Made by a program: the position numbers and the translations under genes. From NCBI GenBank assembly GCA_015499995.1, contig JADNRV010000205.1, positions 23,393 through 87,392 on the forward strand: 64,000 nucleotides of DNA, read 5' to 3'. The first letter of the stretch is position 1; each line of letters opens with the position of its first letter. The DNA is from Flammula alnicola. Lineage: Eukaryota > Basidiomycota > Agaricomycetes > Agaricales > Strophariaceae. Under the pieces are notes generated by a model. The model had not been told where the DNA came from. It searched no databases and saw only the letters and a list, made by a program, of their open reading frames with translations. This document shows positions 41,722 through 53,181 of the stretch, piece by piece.

Positions 41722-43607
41722 GAGTTCTTATGTGTCCCCCACGGATTCCTAGTGGAATCCGGCGGAATCCACGTGGATTCCGGGTCATTCCGGTGGAATG
41801 GGTTTGGCACAGGGACCAGCCAAAATACCGGATGTCAGTCCGGTGGAATGGGTACCGGATTGGCCCGGAATCCGGTATGGGCACCGGAATTTGCCGGAAC
41901 GGAACGGAAAATGGAACGGAAAATGGAATCCGGTCACCTGTGCAGTGATTTCTTATATATTTATTGTTTAATCAATGTATTAAGTAATTAATTAATGATT
42001 TCTTATTAATTACACGAATTGATGGATTCCGAACAGCCCGAACAGCGCACGTGATGTCGGCAAACCGGCAATCCGTTGCCGCGTGATGGTGACGCGGCTC
42101 CAACGTTGCCACGTCACCACCTTTCTTCCCTCCCACCACCATCGCCACCGTTCGCGCCATCCCTCCCCGCGGACCACCCGCTGCTCGATGACCACGACGA
42201 ACGCACAGCCATGGCGGCGACCACGACGGCGACGACCACGACGAGCACAGCGCGCAACGACGACGCCGGGGATGCGCGAAACCGAGCCAAGAGGGCGACA
42301 CGACGCCGCGGGGGGGGGGTGTTGGATACAAAGGGGGGACCCAGGAGTGGGAGGCCCACACGGTACGTCGTAAACGACGACCCCGCGATGACCGCTCACC
42401 CCCACCACGTCCCTTGCAGGTGCACAGTGCCGCGGGCACTGCAACCGACGCCGACACCAGCGTCGCACGCGGCGTACCACAACCACAACCGCCACGCGAT
42501 GGCAACGACAGCGGGAGCACGACCTCGTGCTCCCGTGTCGTTCTGAATCGTGTGGGCGGTCGCGACGACGACGATGCGACGACGGACACACCGACGACGG
42601 GACCACCGACGCGACGACACCGCGACGACGGAAACGACGACGACGCGGCGACGATACGACCACGGAACGCCCAACGACGCGACCACGGAGGCGACCCCGC
42701 CGCGACAACCGCGGGACGACGACGGACGCGACGACGACGACGCGACGACGGAAGCGCCCACAAGACGGCGGCGGAAGCGACTCCGCGAACACGGAAGGGC
42801 CGTCGGAGGCACCGACGACGCGACGACGCAGACACCGACGACACGACCGCGGACGCGACCCCGCTGCTACGACGGATGCGACGACGACGCCGCGACCCCG
42901 ACCCCGCAGGTGCAACAACCGACGCCGCGACGACGAGGACGCGACGACGGATGCGACGACGGAGGTGGGGACGGACGCGACGACGAGGCAACGACGGAGG
43001 TGGGGATGGACGCGACGACGGAGGTGACGACCCGACGGCGGCCCCGTAGATAACCCCGTAGACGCACGAGTGCGGCGAGGGCTGTCGACGGCGGCACCGC
43101 CGTGTTGCCAACGCCGCCGCGGGATGGCTGGCCCAACGCCGCAAAGGTTGAGGCTGAGGCAGTGCGCGAAGGTGCCTGATACGTCGAAAACGAGTGGCAG
43201 GCCATTCCTGCTGCTCGTTTTCTTGCGTTTTCACCCCCTAACCACACTGCCCTTGTCCCACCCCCATCCTCCTGCTTTTTTTTTCGGTAGTATACTATAT
43301 AAATACTATGTAATTAATAGTTTTAATCCATATATTTGATTTTCTCATAGTACATTGCTCTATAAGTGTTCAATTTATCTCAATTTATCTCTGGAGTCCA
43401 CCGGAATTCCCTCTGATTCCACAGGAATTTCATCATTCCATGTGGATTCCATGTGGATTCCCTTCATTCCACGTGGATTCCATAACCATTCCACATGGAT
43501 TCCCTCCATTCCACGTGGAATCCAAAACCATTCCACATGGATTCCCTCCATTCCACGTGGATTCCCTCCCATTCCACGTGGAATCAGTGGGGGAGTGAAA
43601 AGTACTC
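41722..43607. mobile_element. hAT-like non-autonomous element, family D, with GC-rich interior
   Basis: The TSD is AACACCAA (41714-41721, 43608-43615). Ends are GAGTTCTTATGTGTCCCCC and, in reverse, GAGTACTTTTCACTCCCCC, followed by CCAC.GATTCC in both. Subterminal arrays are GGAATCC/GGTGGAAT (41740-41935) and CCACGTGGATTCC/CATTCCACGTGG (43390-43590). The inside (about 42040-43200) is strongly GC-rich. Total 1886 bp. Tip shape and array motif resemble family B, so it is probably a relative with acquired interior DNA. Confidence 0.82.
42540..43060. repeat. CGA/CGACG low-complexity tract inside element D
   Basis: Near-continuous CGACGACG and GACGGACGCGACG words on the plus strand create long Arg/Asp/Thr ORFs on one strand and Arg/Val/Ser ORFs on the other, in several frames at once. 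This is a compositional artefact, with no domain visible. Confidence 0.75.
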
Positions 43608-43983
43608 AACACCAAGTAGAAACTCAGTGGGTCTGAGATCGCGACATTTGAAGTGCTGAGCAAGTTGCTTGACCGCATTGTCAACAGCTGCAGTGGACTT
43701 GGATGCAAAGGTAATGTCATCAATGTAAATGGGCACAAAGATCTTGACCTGTCCATTAGAGTAGATATAGACAGAGTGGTCAGATTCAATGTGTTTGAAG
43801 CCCATCTCAGTGAGAGCAGCATGCAACTTGATATTCCATTGACGCGCAGACTGCTTGAGACCTATCTCTCCTTTTCCAGTAACTACTACGGTCAACCGTG
43901 GGAACAACTTCAGCAACCAGCAACATCGTCCCCCACAGCTTCACACCGTCGAGTGCTCTTGGGCGCTCCATTACTAGCAAGCA

Positions 43984-46900
43984 ATGCCGCCTAAAATCAA
44001 TCCGAATCCCAAAGGTGGTGGCGATCGATCCACCCGATCGCCCACCACACCTGCTCCCGTCGATCCGCTGGCTGGTTTATCCCCAGCGGAGAGACTTGCT
44101 GTTCAGCAGGCCACCCTCGCAAGGCTGGCCCCCTCTACCACTGCGTCTGTCCAGGCAGCGCAGTCTACTACATCTGCCTCCCCCCAGAGGCAGGTGTACG
44201 CATCCCCAGTTCCTCAGCAGACGAGGCAACTCACACCAAGACCTGATCGTCCTCGATTGAGGTCCTCCATCATCCACGATGACAGTGAGGTGCCCTATGG
44301 CGAAGAGAGCAATCCTGGCGATGAAGACGAGGACATGTATGAGGAGGAAGCCCCCCCTGCAGGCCCTTCTACCCGCGATAGCACCATTGCACCTCCGGAG
44401 ACAGACGACGAGGTGATGCATCGACTCTCTGAGTCTCTCCGGATGGCATCGTCCTGGTTTCGTCGTTCCGGTGGTGAGGCCTTTGATACTGCTGGTTCGG
44501 AGGTCTCTCGAGCTCTCGCATCGTCCATCGTTGGGTTTATCTCAGCGGTGTACTCATCTTCGTGGTGGGAAGCCACTACACTCAACGCGGATGGTAATCG
44601 CACCGTCCACGAACTTACTTCGACGGTTGTGGCCTCGGTCTCCCCTCATGAGGAGACGATTCATGCCTCCACGGCCTCCATCCTCCCTGGTGCTTCCAGG
44701 TCGGGTCCCATGGACACCGACACAGACACTGGGATGTCATTCGTGACCCCCGCCCCCAGGACTAGGAAGTCCACTGGCAAGGCTAGGGCGCCGGCATTTA
44801 CAGCGCCATCTGGTGCCCCTGCCCCCCGTCAGCCTCGCAAGAGGCCAGCAGATTCCTACTTGAGGCCTCCGCCTCCTATTCCTCCACAGCCGGCTGGTTG
44901 GAAGAGCAGTCGTCTCAGCTATGCTGAGATGGCCATTGCCAACCTGTTGTCCCAGAGGGACCCTGCCATGGGCCCTAGTGCCTTTGGGGGTGGACCCCCT
45001 CGTTATCCACCCACGCCTCGAGTTCCTGCCATGCAGGCGGAACTGTCTGGCAACAAACAATTCCTGTCATCTCCGATGGGGCCGTCATCTGCGAAGAAGC
45101 AGAAGACCACCCCTTCGTTTACCTCATCGGGACCTACTCGCAAGCAGGTCCTGATCCAGTACTCTGGCCCTGGGGAGCGCCCCAAGGACAGCAAAATCAT
45201 CGAGCTTCGCGACAAGATCGACAAAGGACTCCGAGACGCAGCCAGGACCCTTCGGGTCCTGTCTGCCTCCAGTACTTTGCTGTGCCCCACCTATTCCGGT
45301 TGGAATGACTGGAATCCGGTGGAATGGGACTGGAATCCAGTGGAATAGACTGGATTCCAGTGGAATGAAACTGGAATGGACTGGAATAGGACCAAAATCC
45401 ACTGGAATGGACGGGAATACATTGTATTTTGTTTAATTTAGATGTCACATGTCACAGGCCTTTGAATTTGTCAAAAAAGTCACACCACTCCTGTATCCCA
45501 GGCTCTTTGTCCAAAAACCACCCCACAAAATCCAAATCTAAATATAGAAATTTAGAGTGAAATCATCTAAAATAGGTTGCGAAAACCACAGGGTCCACCC
45601 TAATCTGGCAGGTGAAACCAAAAATTCAGGCACAGGGGTCACATGTCACATATGTGTGACATGTGCAAATTGACTCCTTTATATGCCTTATTTGTCTATT
45701 TGAGATACATATGTTATGTGACTGACATGTGAGTGATTCAGGATCAATAAGGTACCATCAGATTTAGCATTTTGAGGAGATTCTAAATATATCTATATTC
45801 TGTGTCCCAGACAGGCAATATTACCATTTTTGGGCTGTTTTGAGGACCGTGGGAATTTTATGCCTAAAAAGGTAATTATAGCACCTGCTGTGAAAGCTGT
45901 GTACCTTTAGAAATCATGTGATCTGCTGCTCTCGTTGATGAGAAAACTGCAAAAAACTCGACCAAACCCGAGTCTTTTCAAAATCACCTAATCCAAATAT
46001 TAAATTTTCTAATTGGGAATATGTCTTGGCACACTATCCAATTTTATTTCAATACCACAGACAGGTACTGATGTCTATTTCTATATATAGACATCAGAAA
46101 TCACCAAATCATAATGCATTTCTATTCCATTCCAGTGGAATATCTGGTTGTTCCATTCCAGCCATTCCACTCCTGTTGCATTCCAGTCAACATTCCAGTG
46201 GAATCTCGGAATTTGCCCCTTTTTCAAGAAAATTCAGAAATTTGGCAGGAGATTCCACCGGAATGGCCCTATATTCCACCGGATTCCACCGGATTCCGGT
46301 AGGAATAGGGGGGGCACAGCAAAGACCTCTCTGCCTCTCATGCGTATGAGGGTATATCCCTCGCTACCTCTGGTGTGGCCAATGAGGCCGACCTTAACAT
46401 CATCCGTGGATTCGTCCATGTTATCACCCCCAAATCCGACACTCTTGATGTGTGGGTTGGGCTCCCCACCTCGAAGTCTTATCTCAAGGCTCTCGATCTA
46501 CCGGCCTTTAGCGACTATGTCACCAGGGTCCCTACCACTGGCACGGAGGTGAAGATGGCATTGCTCGCCTCCCCTCTGTCCATGGACGTTATGCTCGCGG
46601 GCCCCCCCCCGAGTCATCCGCAACTCGAAGGCAAGCTCTACCGCTCACGCCTTCTTCGAAATCTACGACTCGCAATCGGGTCAATGTGCGAAGCGTCTTA
46701 TCAACAAGACCTTCATGTTCCGTGGAAGGGTGATCCTCATTCGCCCAACCATTGTCAGCGCCGGCGTCCCCCTCTGCACTCATTGCTGGAGGTGGGGCCA
46801 CCCGAAGAATTCGTGCAAAGCGCGCCAGCCGATCTGTGCGCGCTGCTCTGGACCTCATGAGACCGATGTTCATCGCATCGCCGCCTCGTGCTGCAAACTC

Positions 46901-47122
46901 CACCCGGAGGCTAAGCCCCTGACCAAAGGCACTCCGCTCAGTACGGACTGCCCCCACACTGCGCGGTGCCCTTCGTGCCGCAAAGATCATGGGGCCTCTT
47001 CGAGCCACTGCTCGTTTTGGCGACACCGCTTCGACCGTCATTGGATTGAGGCTAAATATGCTGAGATACGTGATTTTTGGCTAAATCGTCGTCCCACCCA
47101 TCGCTCACATAATGTAGCTTAA
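43984..47122 (+). pseudogene. LINE ORF1, most complete copy in the window (L10)
   Basis: It starts MPPKINPNPKGGG. The Pro/Ser-rich N-terminal half is followed by KQKTTPSFTSSGPTRKQVLI, a conserved block with VWVGLPTSKSYLKALDLPAF, knuckles CTHCWRWGHPKNSC, CARCSGPHETDVHRIAASCC and CPSCRKDHGASSSHC, and the C-terminus THRSHNVA. Coding is 43984-45269 plus 46338-47122, about 690 codons. Lesions are element B3 and one extra C in a C-run at about 46604-46614, which shifts frame. The stop TAA (47120-47122) overlaps the ORF2 ATG. Confidence 0.85.
45270..46329 (+). mobile_element. hAT-like non-autonomous element, family B copy 3 (B3)
   Basis: The TSD is TCTGCCTC (45262-45269, 46330-46337). It starts CAGTACTTTGCTGTGCCCC and ends GGGGCACAGCAAAGACCTC, 1060 bp. 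GGAATCC arrays are short on the left (45295-45420) and at 46120-46300 on the right. The core matches B1 and B2 throughout and has the empty Helitron site. Confidence 0.88.
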
Positions 47123-50100
47123 TGCCAGTACAACCCATGCTGGATGAGGTGCGGGTGCTGAGTTGGAACGTGGCCAGGGACGGGATGTCCCTGGATGTAA
47201 TACTATCGCAATGTAACAACATATATGATATTATCTTTCTCCAAGAACCTCCCTGGAGACACATAAGGACCGCCCCGTCTGTTAAAACCAGAAAGGGCGA
47301 GGATGTCATAGGCGCACCGAACCACCCAGATTGGCTGGCAATGGTCCGTGCGCCCACCACTGCTGATGAGCGACCCCGGGTTATGACCTATGTTTCGACT
47401 AGGTTAGCCTGGTATCGTCCGTCTATACCAAGGGATGTGATCGATCACCCCGATATACAGGTCCTGTCACTTTCAACAAGTGCCGAGACCTTCTTTTTGA
47501 TGAATGTCTATTCTGACGCGGACCATGGGGCCATTAATTGGCTCAAGGCCCACGACACTACACTTCCTCGTTTCCATTTCATGGGCGGGGACTTCAACGC
47601 ACACTCCGAGGACTGGGACCCAGGTCACAGTGGTCGGGAGGGATGCGCTCTCTCACTGCAGCAGTCTGCTGCTATTCTTGGGCTTGAACTGGCTGCTTTT
47701 GGCAACCCAGGGCCCACGCACATACCAAGAGATCCCACCAAACACAAAACGGTGATCGATCTGGCCTTCGTCCCACCCAACCAGGTGATCGACCAAACTA
47801 CTGTCCGATGCCCGGACATTCAACTCAAATCGGACCACATTCCGATTTCGACCAGACTGGACATCTCTCCCGCCCCTGACGGGGCAGTTCGAATGTCTCT
47901 TCCTACTGATGATGTTCCGGCATTCATCAATTCTATCAGCTCGGGGCTTCGGGCCATTGACCCGACTGCCCCTCTGAACTCCGAGGAACAGATCGAGGCT
48001 GCTGCACGAGCAGTGGCGTTGGTCTTCTCTTCTGCATGGGATTCCCATGCCAAAGAGTCCTTTGTTACCCGGCGATCTAAGCCCTGGTGGACCCAGGAGT
48101 GCTCAGTCGCCCTTGACACGTTCCGGCGCAGTCACCTGCCCGAGGACTGGAAATCTTTTCGGAAAACCGTCCGAGATGTCAAGCGCGATTTCTTTGATCA
48201 ATGGATCCATGAAATCACGTCTGCTAACAAGCACCCGTGGGACCTCATGAATTGGGTCCAACAGTGCAAACTTCCTCCCTGTGAGGCTCTCCATTACCGT
48301 GGTGAGCCCTGCAATGACATGCCCGCCCTTTGGGACGCGCTCCACGGCACCTACAACTCTGCGTCTGACAGAGTGTTTGATGCCACTTTGTTGAACTCTC
48401 TCCCTACGCTTCCTGTTAGGGAGTGGGTTCGCTTTTCTGCGCTGGAACTCATGGAGGCTCTCTCTGCGTGTTCTGGTCTATCCGCTCCGGGTCCGGATCA
48501 TATCAATTGGTCCCACCTGAAGGGGATAGTACGTCGCGACCCTCACTCGGTTGAGGTCCTGCTCTCGATTGCCAATGCCTGCATGTGTGTGGGTTATTGG
48601 CCATCGGTATTTAAGGATTCGCTTTTGGTGATTATTCCCAAGCTGAACAAGCCGTCCTACTCTGCACCTAAGGCGTTCAGGCCTATTGTTCTTTTTTTTT
48701 TTTTTTTTTTTTTTTTATTTCCATTAAAGTCCATTGAGGCATTGCCTTATGTTGGACGACACAGGTACGTAGCTATCTACTGTAGAAAAGTAACGACTTA
48801 TTCGACGGCGCATCTACTCGACTCTAGCGGCCTCCTGAGGGGCTCGCGCACATTAGGTGCCGGTTTAAGTGGGGTGTAGGTACCAGGTTAGATGGATGTA
48901 GGGTATAGTAAGAGCCGTTGCATATGGTACATATGAAGAATATGTGAAAATATATGACAATGTGATGATGTAGATAAAAGAGAATGTAAGATGGTGTCGC
49001 GTGGCTGGTATGGTATATTATAAGATATATGATGACTGAGGATAGGAAGAGAGAGAAGAAAAGGATAGAGAGAAAGAGAGGAACGAGAGAAAGCGAGAAA
49101 ATAGAAACTTGAAATGAAATGGGAGAAGAAAGAAATTACTTCCCTTCATGGGTCGCCCTCTTGCTGTCATATTCGTCGTCGGTGTTGATGCCTCGGTTGT
49201 CGGTTAGCCCCACGCTCCTTCTTCTATTTCTTCTTCTTCCTCTGGCTGCTCTACTGGTGCTAGGTCGCCGTGACTTTCTTCGAACCGCTTCGTGTCTCCG
49301 AGATATGCGAACAAGGCTCGCTGGTGTTGTTTCGCGCCTAGGATTTCCACGTCTATCTCCGTGTCCGGGCCCATGTTCTTCCTTAATAACCGCCTCTGGT
49401 CTTTGAATGCTGGACAATACTTGAGGAAATGTGTGACGGTCTCTGGTTCTACGTTACACCTGGGGCAAATTGGGGACTCGGCGAGGTGGAAACGGTGGAG
49501 GTATGATTGTAGTGGGACGTGACCCGTACGGAGCTGGATTAGGATGCTGGCCTGTCGACGAGAAATGCCTGCGCACAGTTTACGAAAGCGGTTTGACGGA
49601 ATGGTAGGATCTATTTTTGCTGCTCTCTCGTAGCGCGGCGATGATTTGAATCTCCTCCGGTAGCGTTTCTTGACTTTGCCACGCAACGTTTGCTTCCATG
49701 CTGATTTGCTGACCGGCAAAGGCTTCTTTAGGATTCCGAACTCGCTGTTTTTGTTTTCCTCGGCTCCTTTTGTTGCTATCTTTGCCTCTTTGTCAACGAG
49801 GTCGCTGCCCCATATTCCTTTGTGGCTGGGAATCCATCGCAAGGTGATCTTCATTCTCGGGTACTTGGCTTTGACCTCTTGATAAATGCAGTGCACCTCC
49901 TGGACTAGGTACGCGCCAGCACCTGGTTTCCTGTCCGAGTGTCTCCGTATTGAGGCCTGGTTGTCGATCGCCATCGTGATGGTGTTATTGTTGAGGTTAA
50001 GCCTGGACGTCTGGAGAAGTCTGAACCCGAGAACCTGGCCTACGTTTTCTCCCTCGAAGACCGTGTGTACTTCTTCTGATCCTAGGTGGTATCGCGCCAC

Positions 50101-51543
50101 TCTTGGAGTTTGGTGACCGTAGGTGAGGACCGCCGCCGCCCCTATCATCCCTTCCTGGCCTGACCCATCTGTGTAAATCTTGATGTCGCTCTCATCCTCC
50201 CTCTCGAGGCATTTGGCATCTTCTTTCGACGACGATATGACAGTTTTGAAGGGCGGTTTCCATGCCGGGGCTCTACTGAGTGTATCTATTAGTTCTAAAT
50301 TTATAAAGTTTATCTTACTAAGTTTGAGAATTCGTTCTAGTGGTGTTTCATGTCGTGTGCCCTTCCTGGCTCGAGCTTTGCTTGCTATTGTGTGGAGAGG
50401 GTGGTTGGGAGGTAGGGTGCTGATCCGTATGGCCGCCGCCTGACATTTGAGTTCTAACAGTTCCTGCATCGGAATCATGTCAGCGTGTGCGAAAAGAAGG
50501 TCCGTCGGGGTCGTTCTGAGTGCTCCTGTCACCTGCAGCGCGGCCTTTCTTTGTACCGTCTCCATCTTCCTTATTGCCGCCGTTGTCCCTTCCTTTATCC
50601 GTCCATTCCTTCCCCTCCTTCCTCTTGGCGGAGCGCACCAGACATCCGCTGCATATAGCATGCTTGCTGCTGTGACGCCATAAAACATCCTCCTTGCGAA
50701 AGCGCCCTGCATCCCTTTCGAGTTCTTCGACAGCCTCTTTATCTGGTTCGCGCATTTCGTTCCTTTTCCCACTGCGTAGGCGGCGTGGCCTATTGTTCTC
50801 CTGAACACCATCGGTAAATTAATCAAGAAGATGATCTCGAATCGCATTCAGTTCGACGCGGTCGGGCTGGACATTTTCCATCCTAACCAGGTGGGTGGAG
50901 TGCGCCAACGCTCCACCGAGGATGCTGGGCTCTTCCTCATGCACATTGTGCATGCGGGGTGGGCTAAGGGTTTAAAGACTAGCGTGGTCACCTTTGACCT
51001 CACTCAGTTTTTCCCTTCACTCAATCACGACGCGCTCGTGATTATTCTTCGGAAACTTGGCTTCCCTCCGTTGGTGGTCAAGTTCTTCGCATCTTATCTG
51101 GTAGAAAGGAAGACGCGGTATGCGTGGAATTCCTCTTTATCAGACCTGCTACAGGCAGACGTGGGGGTGGGCCAGGGATCGGCCTTGTCCCCTGTCTTGT
51201 CGGCTATTTACCTGGCGCCTATCATGTGCCTATTCGAGAAGCGGTGCCTCGACCTTGGGTTGAGAGTTGACCTCCTCTCTTATGTTGATGATGGCACACT
51301 CATTGTGCAAGATGAGTGGCTGGATCATAATATCGCTATGCTCAAGAAGGCATATGCTGTTATCTTCGAGCTATTCAAGGCATTTGCTTTGGCACTCGAG
51401 CACGACAAGTCTGAGATCTTTCACTTTGATAGATCTCACTCTAGTTATAATCCTAGTATCAATCTCGGGTATGCACCCTACACCGGAGATCGTGCTAACT
51501 ACCTCAAGCCCAAGCCGTTTTGGCGTTATTTGGGCTTTTATTT
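47122..51543 (+). pseudogene. LINE ORF2 N-terminal part (L10), split by L11 and truncated
   Basis: Endonuclease LQEPPW, GGDFNAHSEDWD and KSDHIPI and the linker are open to 48692. After L11, RT runs MISNRIQFDAVGLDIF, DLTQFFPSLNHD, GQGSALSPVLSAIYLA and YVDDGTL to the deletion at 51543. RNase H and CCHC are absent. Confidence 0.82.
48693..50786 (-). pseudogene. LINE of a second lineage (L11), 5'-truncated, RT end and RNase H open
   Basis: The TSD is GGCCTATTGTTCT (48680-48692, 50787-50799), with poly(T) at the left. A long frame (about 50786-49204, about 525 codons) carries the RT thumb remnant (AALQVTGALRTTPT), RNase H (IYTDGSGQEG, GENVGQVLG, MAIDNQAS, IPSHKGIWGSDLVDKEA) and CPRCNVEPETVTHFLKYC, a CX2CX8HX4C knuckle. 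Its sequence is clearly unlike the main LINE family, with a classic RNase H H/D motif. The 3' UTR (48720-49203) is also different. RT catalytic motifs are missing through 5' truncation. Confidence 0.87.
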
Positions 51544-51789
51544 AGCGTTAACAATGCCGCAATGTCGGACAATCTGTAGTTGCGATACTACCTATCTGGG
51601 TTTCAGGCGGCTGCGCTGTCTCGCCCGCGCCGTGCTCGCGCGCGTCGCATGCTCGCCGTCGAGCCAACTTTTTTCTTTTGCACACGTAGTTTACCGCCTC
51701 CGTTTGTATTAGTTAGAGACCGGACTGCTTTCGTGCACCGGTATAAAATTGTTGATTTAAAAAATAAAATAAAAATAAAATAAAAAAAA

Positions 51790-52615
51790 ATGTACCAACA
51801 TTATTGATGTCATATTCGTTCAAGAACCCCCTTGGCGACACATAAGGACCACCCCGTCTGCTAAAACCAGAAAGGGCGAGGATGTCATTGGTGCACCGAA
51901 CCACCCAGATTGGCTGGCAATGGTCCGTGCGCCCACTACCGCTGACGAGCGACCCCAGGTTATGACCTATGTTTCGACTAGGCTAGCCTGGTATCGTCCG
52001 TCAATACGAAGGGATGTGATTGATCACCCCGATATACAGGTCCTGTCACTCTCAACAAGTGCCGAGACCTTCTTTTTCATCAATGTCTATTCTGACGCGG
52101 ACCATGGGGCCATTAATTGGCTCAAGGCCCACGATACTACACTTCCCCGCTTCCACTTTATGGGCGGGGACTTCAACGCACACTCCGAGGACTGGGACGA
52201 AGGTCACAGTGGTCGGGAGGGATGCGCTCTCTCACTGCAGCAGTCTGCTGCTATTCTTGGGCTTGAGCTGGCTGCTTTTGGCAATCCAGGGCCCACGCAT
52301 ATACCAAGAGATCCCACCAAGCGCAAAACAGTGATCGATCTCGCCTTCGTCCCACCTAACCAGGTGATCGACCAAACTACTGTCCGCTGCCCGGACATCC
52401 AACTCAGATTGGATCATATCCCGATCTCGACTACACTGGACATCTCTCCCGCCCCTAACGGGGCAGTTCGGATGTCTCTTCCTACTGATGATGTTCCGGC
52501 ATTCATCAATTCTATCAGCTCTGGGCTCCGGGCCATTGACCCGACTGCCCCTCTTAACTCCGAGGAACAGATCGAGGCTGCTGCGCAAGCGGTGGCGTTG
52601 GTCTTCTCTTCTGCT
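51790..52615 (+). pseudogene. LINE ORF2 endonuclease fragment (L12)
   Basis: It starts at TNIIDVIFVQEPPW and covers GGDFNAHSEDWD, TVIDLAFVPPNQV, RLDHIPI (SDH changed to LDH) and the linker to VFSSA, where the poly(T) of L13 begins. It is open throughout. Its own 3' part is not present on the other side of L13, so the right flank has been lost. Confidence 0.8.
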
Positions 52616-53181
52616 TTTTTTTTTTTTTTTTTTTAAATCAACGGCTTATATTCCGGTGCACGAAAGCAGTCTGGTCTCTAACTAATACAAACGAAGGCGG
52701 TGTACTACGCATGCAAAAGAAAGAAGTTGGCTCGACGGCGAGCATGCGACGCGCGCGAGCGCAGCGCGGCGAGACGGCGCAGCTGCCTGAAACCCAGATA
52801 GGTAGTCTCGCAACTACAGATTGTCCGACGTTGCGGCATTGTTAACGCTACCGCACGAATGGCAGATAAGAGTATTGGGATGGGAAGGGGGGTCACCCGA
52901 AAGCGAAGAGAGCCTGCCAGACCCTCCCCGGTTCAACGGTAAAATTAACGTTGTAATAGCTAAGCAGGAGCCGAAGCCCCCACCGCCATCCACCGAACTG
53001 GGTCCTCCGTCAGCGGCGCATGACGCCGGCTCAGAGAGTCGACGCCACCGGCCCTGGGACGACCAGGGCCCTAGGCACTTGCGGAACTTCGCCGCCGCCA
53101 AACGGAAACACATCACGGGTAGTCGAGTAGATTTGACCGCAGCCCACTCCGCGATCAGGATCGTCCCCCTCCCAGAGTCCC

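Larger units (their letters stand above)
40862..43862 (-). pseudogene. copia pol RT/RNase H (C2), interrupted by element D
   Basis: The pieces are 43862-43608 (LKQSARQW, VPIYIDDITFASK, up to EFLLGV) and 41721-40862 (VTRDRQKHLVSLHQRQ, the TRPDI motif, RNase H TYSDAAHGD, TTESEYVA, HMDNQSA). They join across the 8-bp TSD of element D. It is nearly identical to C1 pol at 12701-13876, so both are recent. The 5' part is cut at 43862 by LINE L10. Confidence 0.85.
43863..51789 (+). mobile_element. LINE with complete 5' end (L10), interrupted by B3 and L11 and internally deleted
   Basis: The 5' end CTATCTCTCCTTTTCC matches the end of L3. Contents are the 5' UTR (43863-43983), ORF1 (43984-47122 with B3 inside), ORF2 from 47122 with LINE L11 inserted at 48693-50786, and RT to YLGFY at 51543. 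There is then an abrupt jump to the 3' UTR (AGCGTTAACAATGCC) and an A-rich tail (51757-51789), so about 1.9 kb encoding thumb, RNase H and CCHC is deleted. It lies in copia C2 RT; I cannot find the right TSD. Confidence 0.8.

Noticed and set aside
41972..43234. Long Arg-rich ORFs on both strands (up to 420 codons)
   Set aside because: They overlap each other in several frames of a CGACG low-complexity tract and show no domain.
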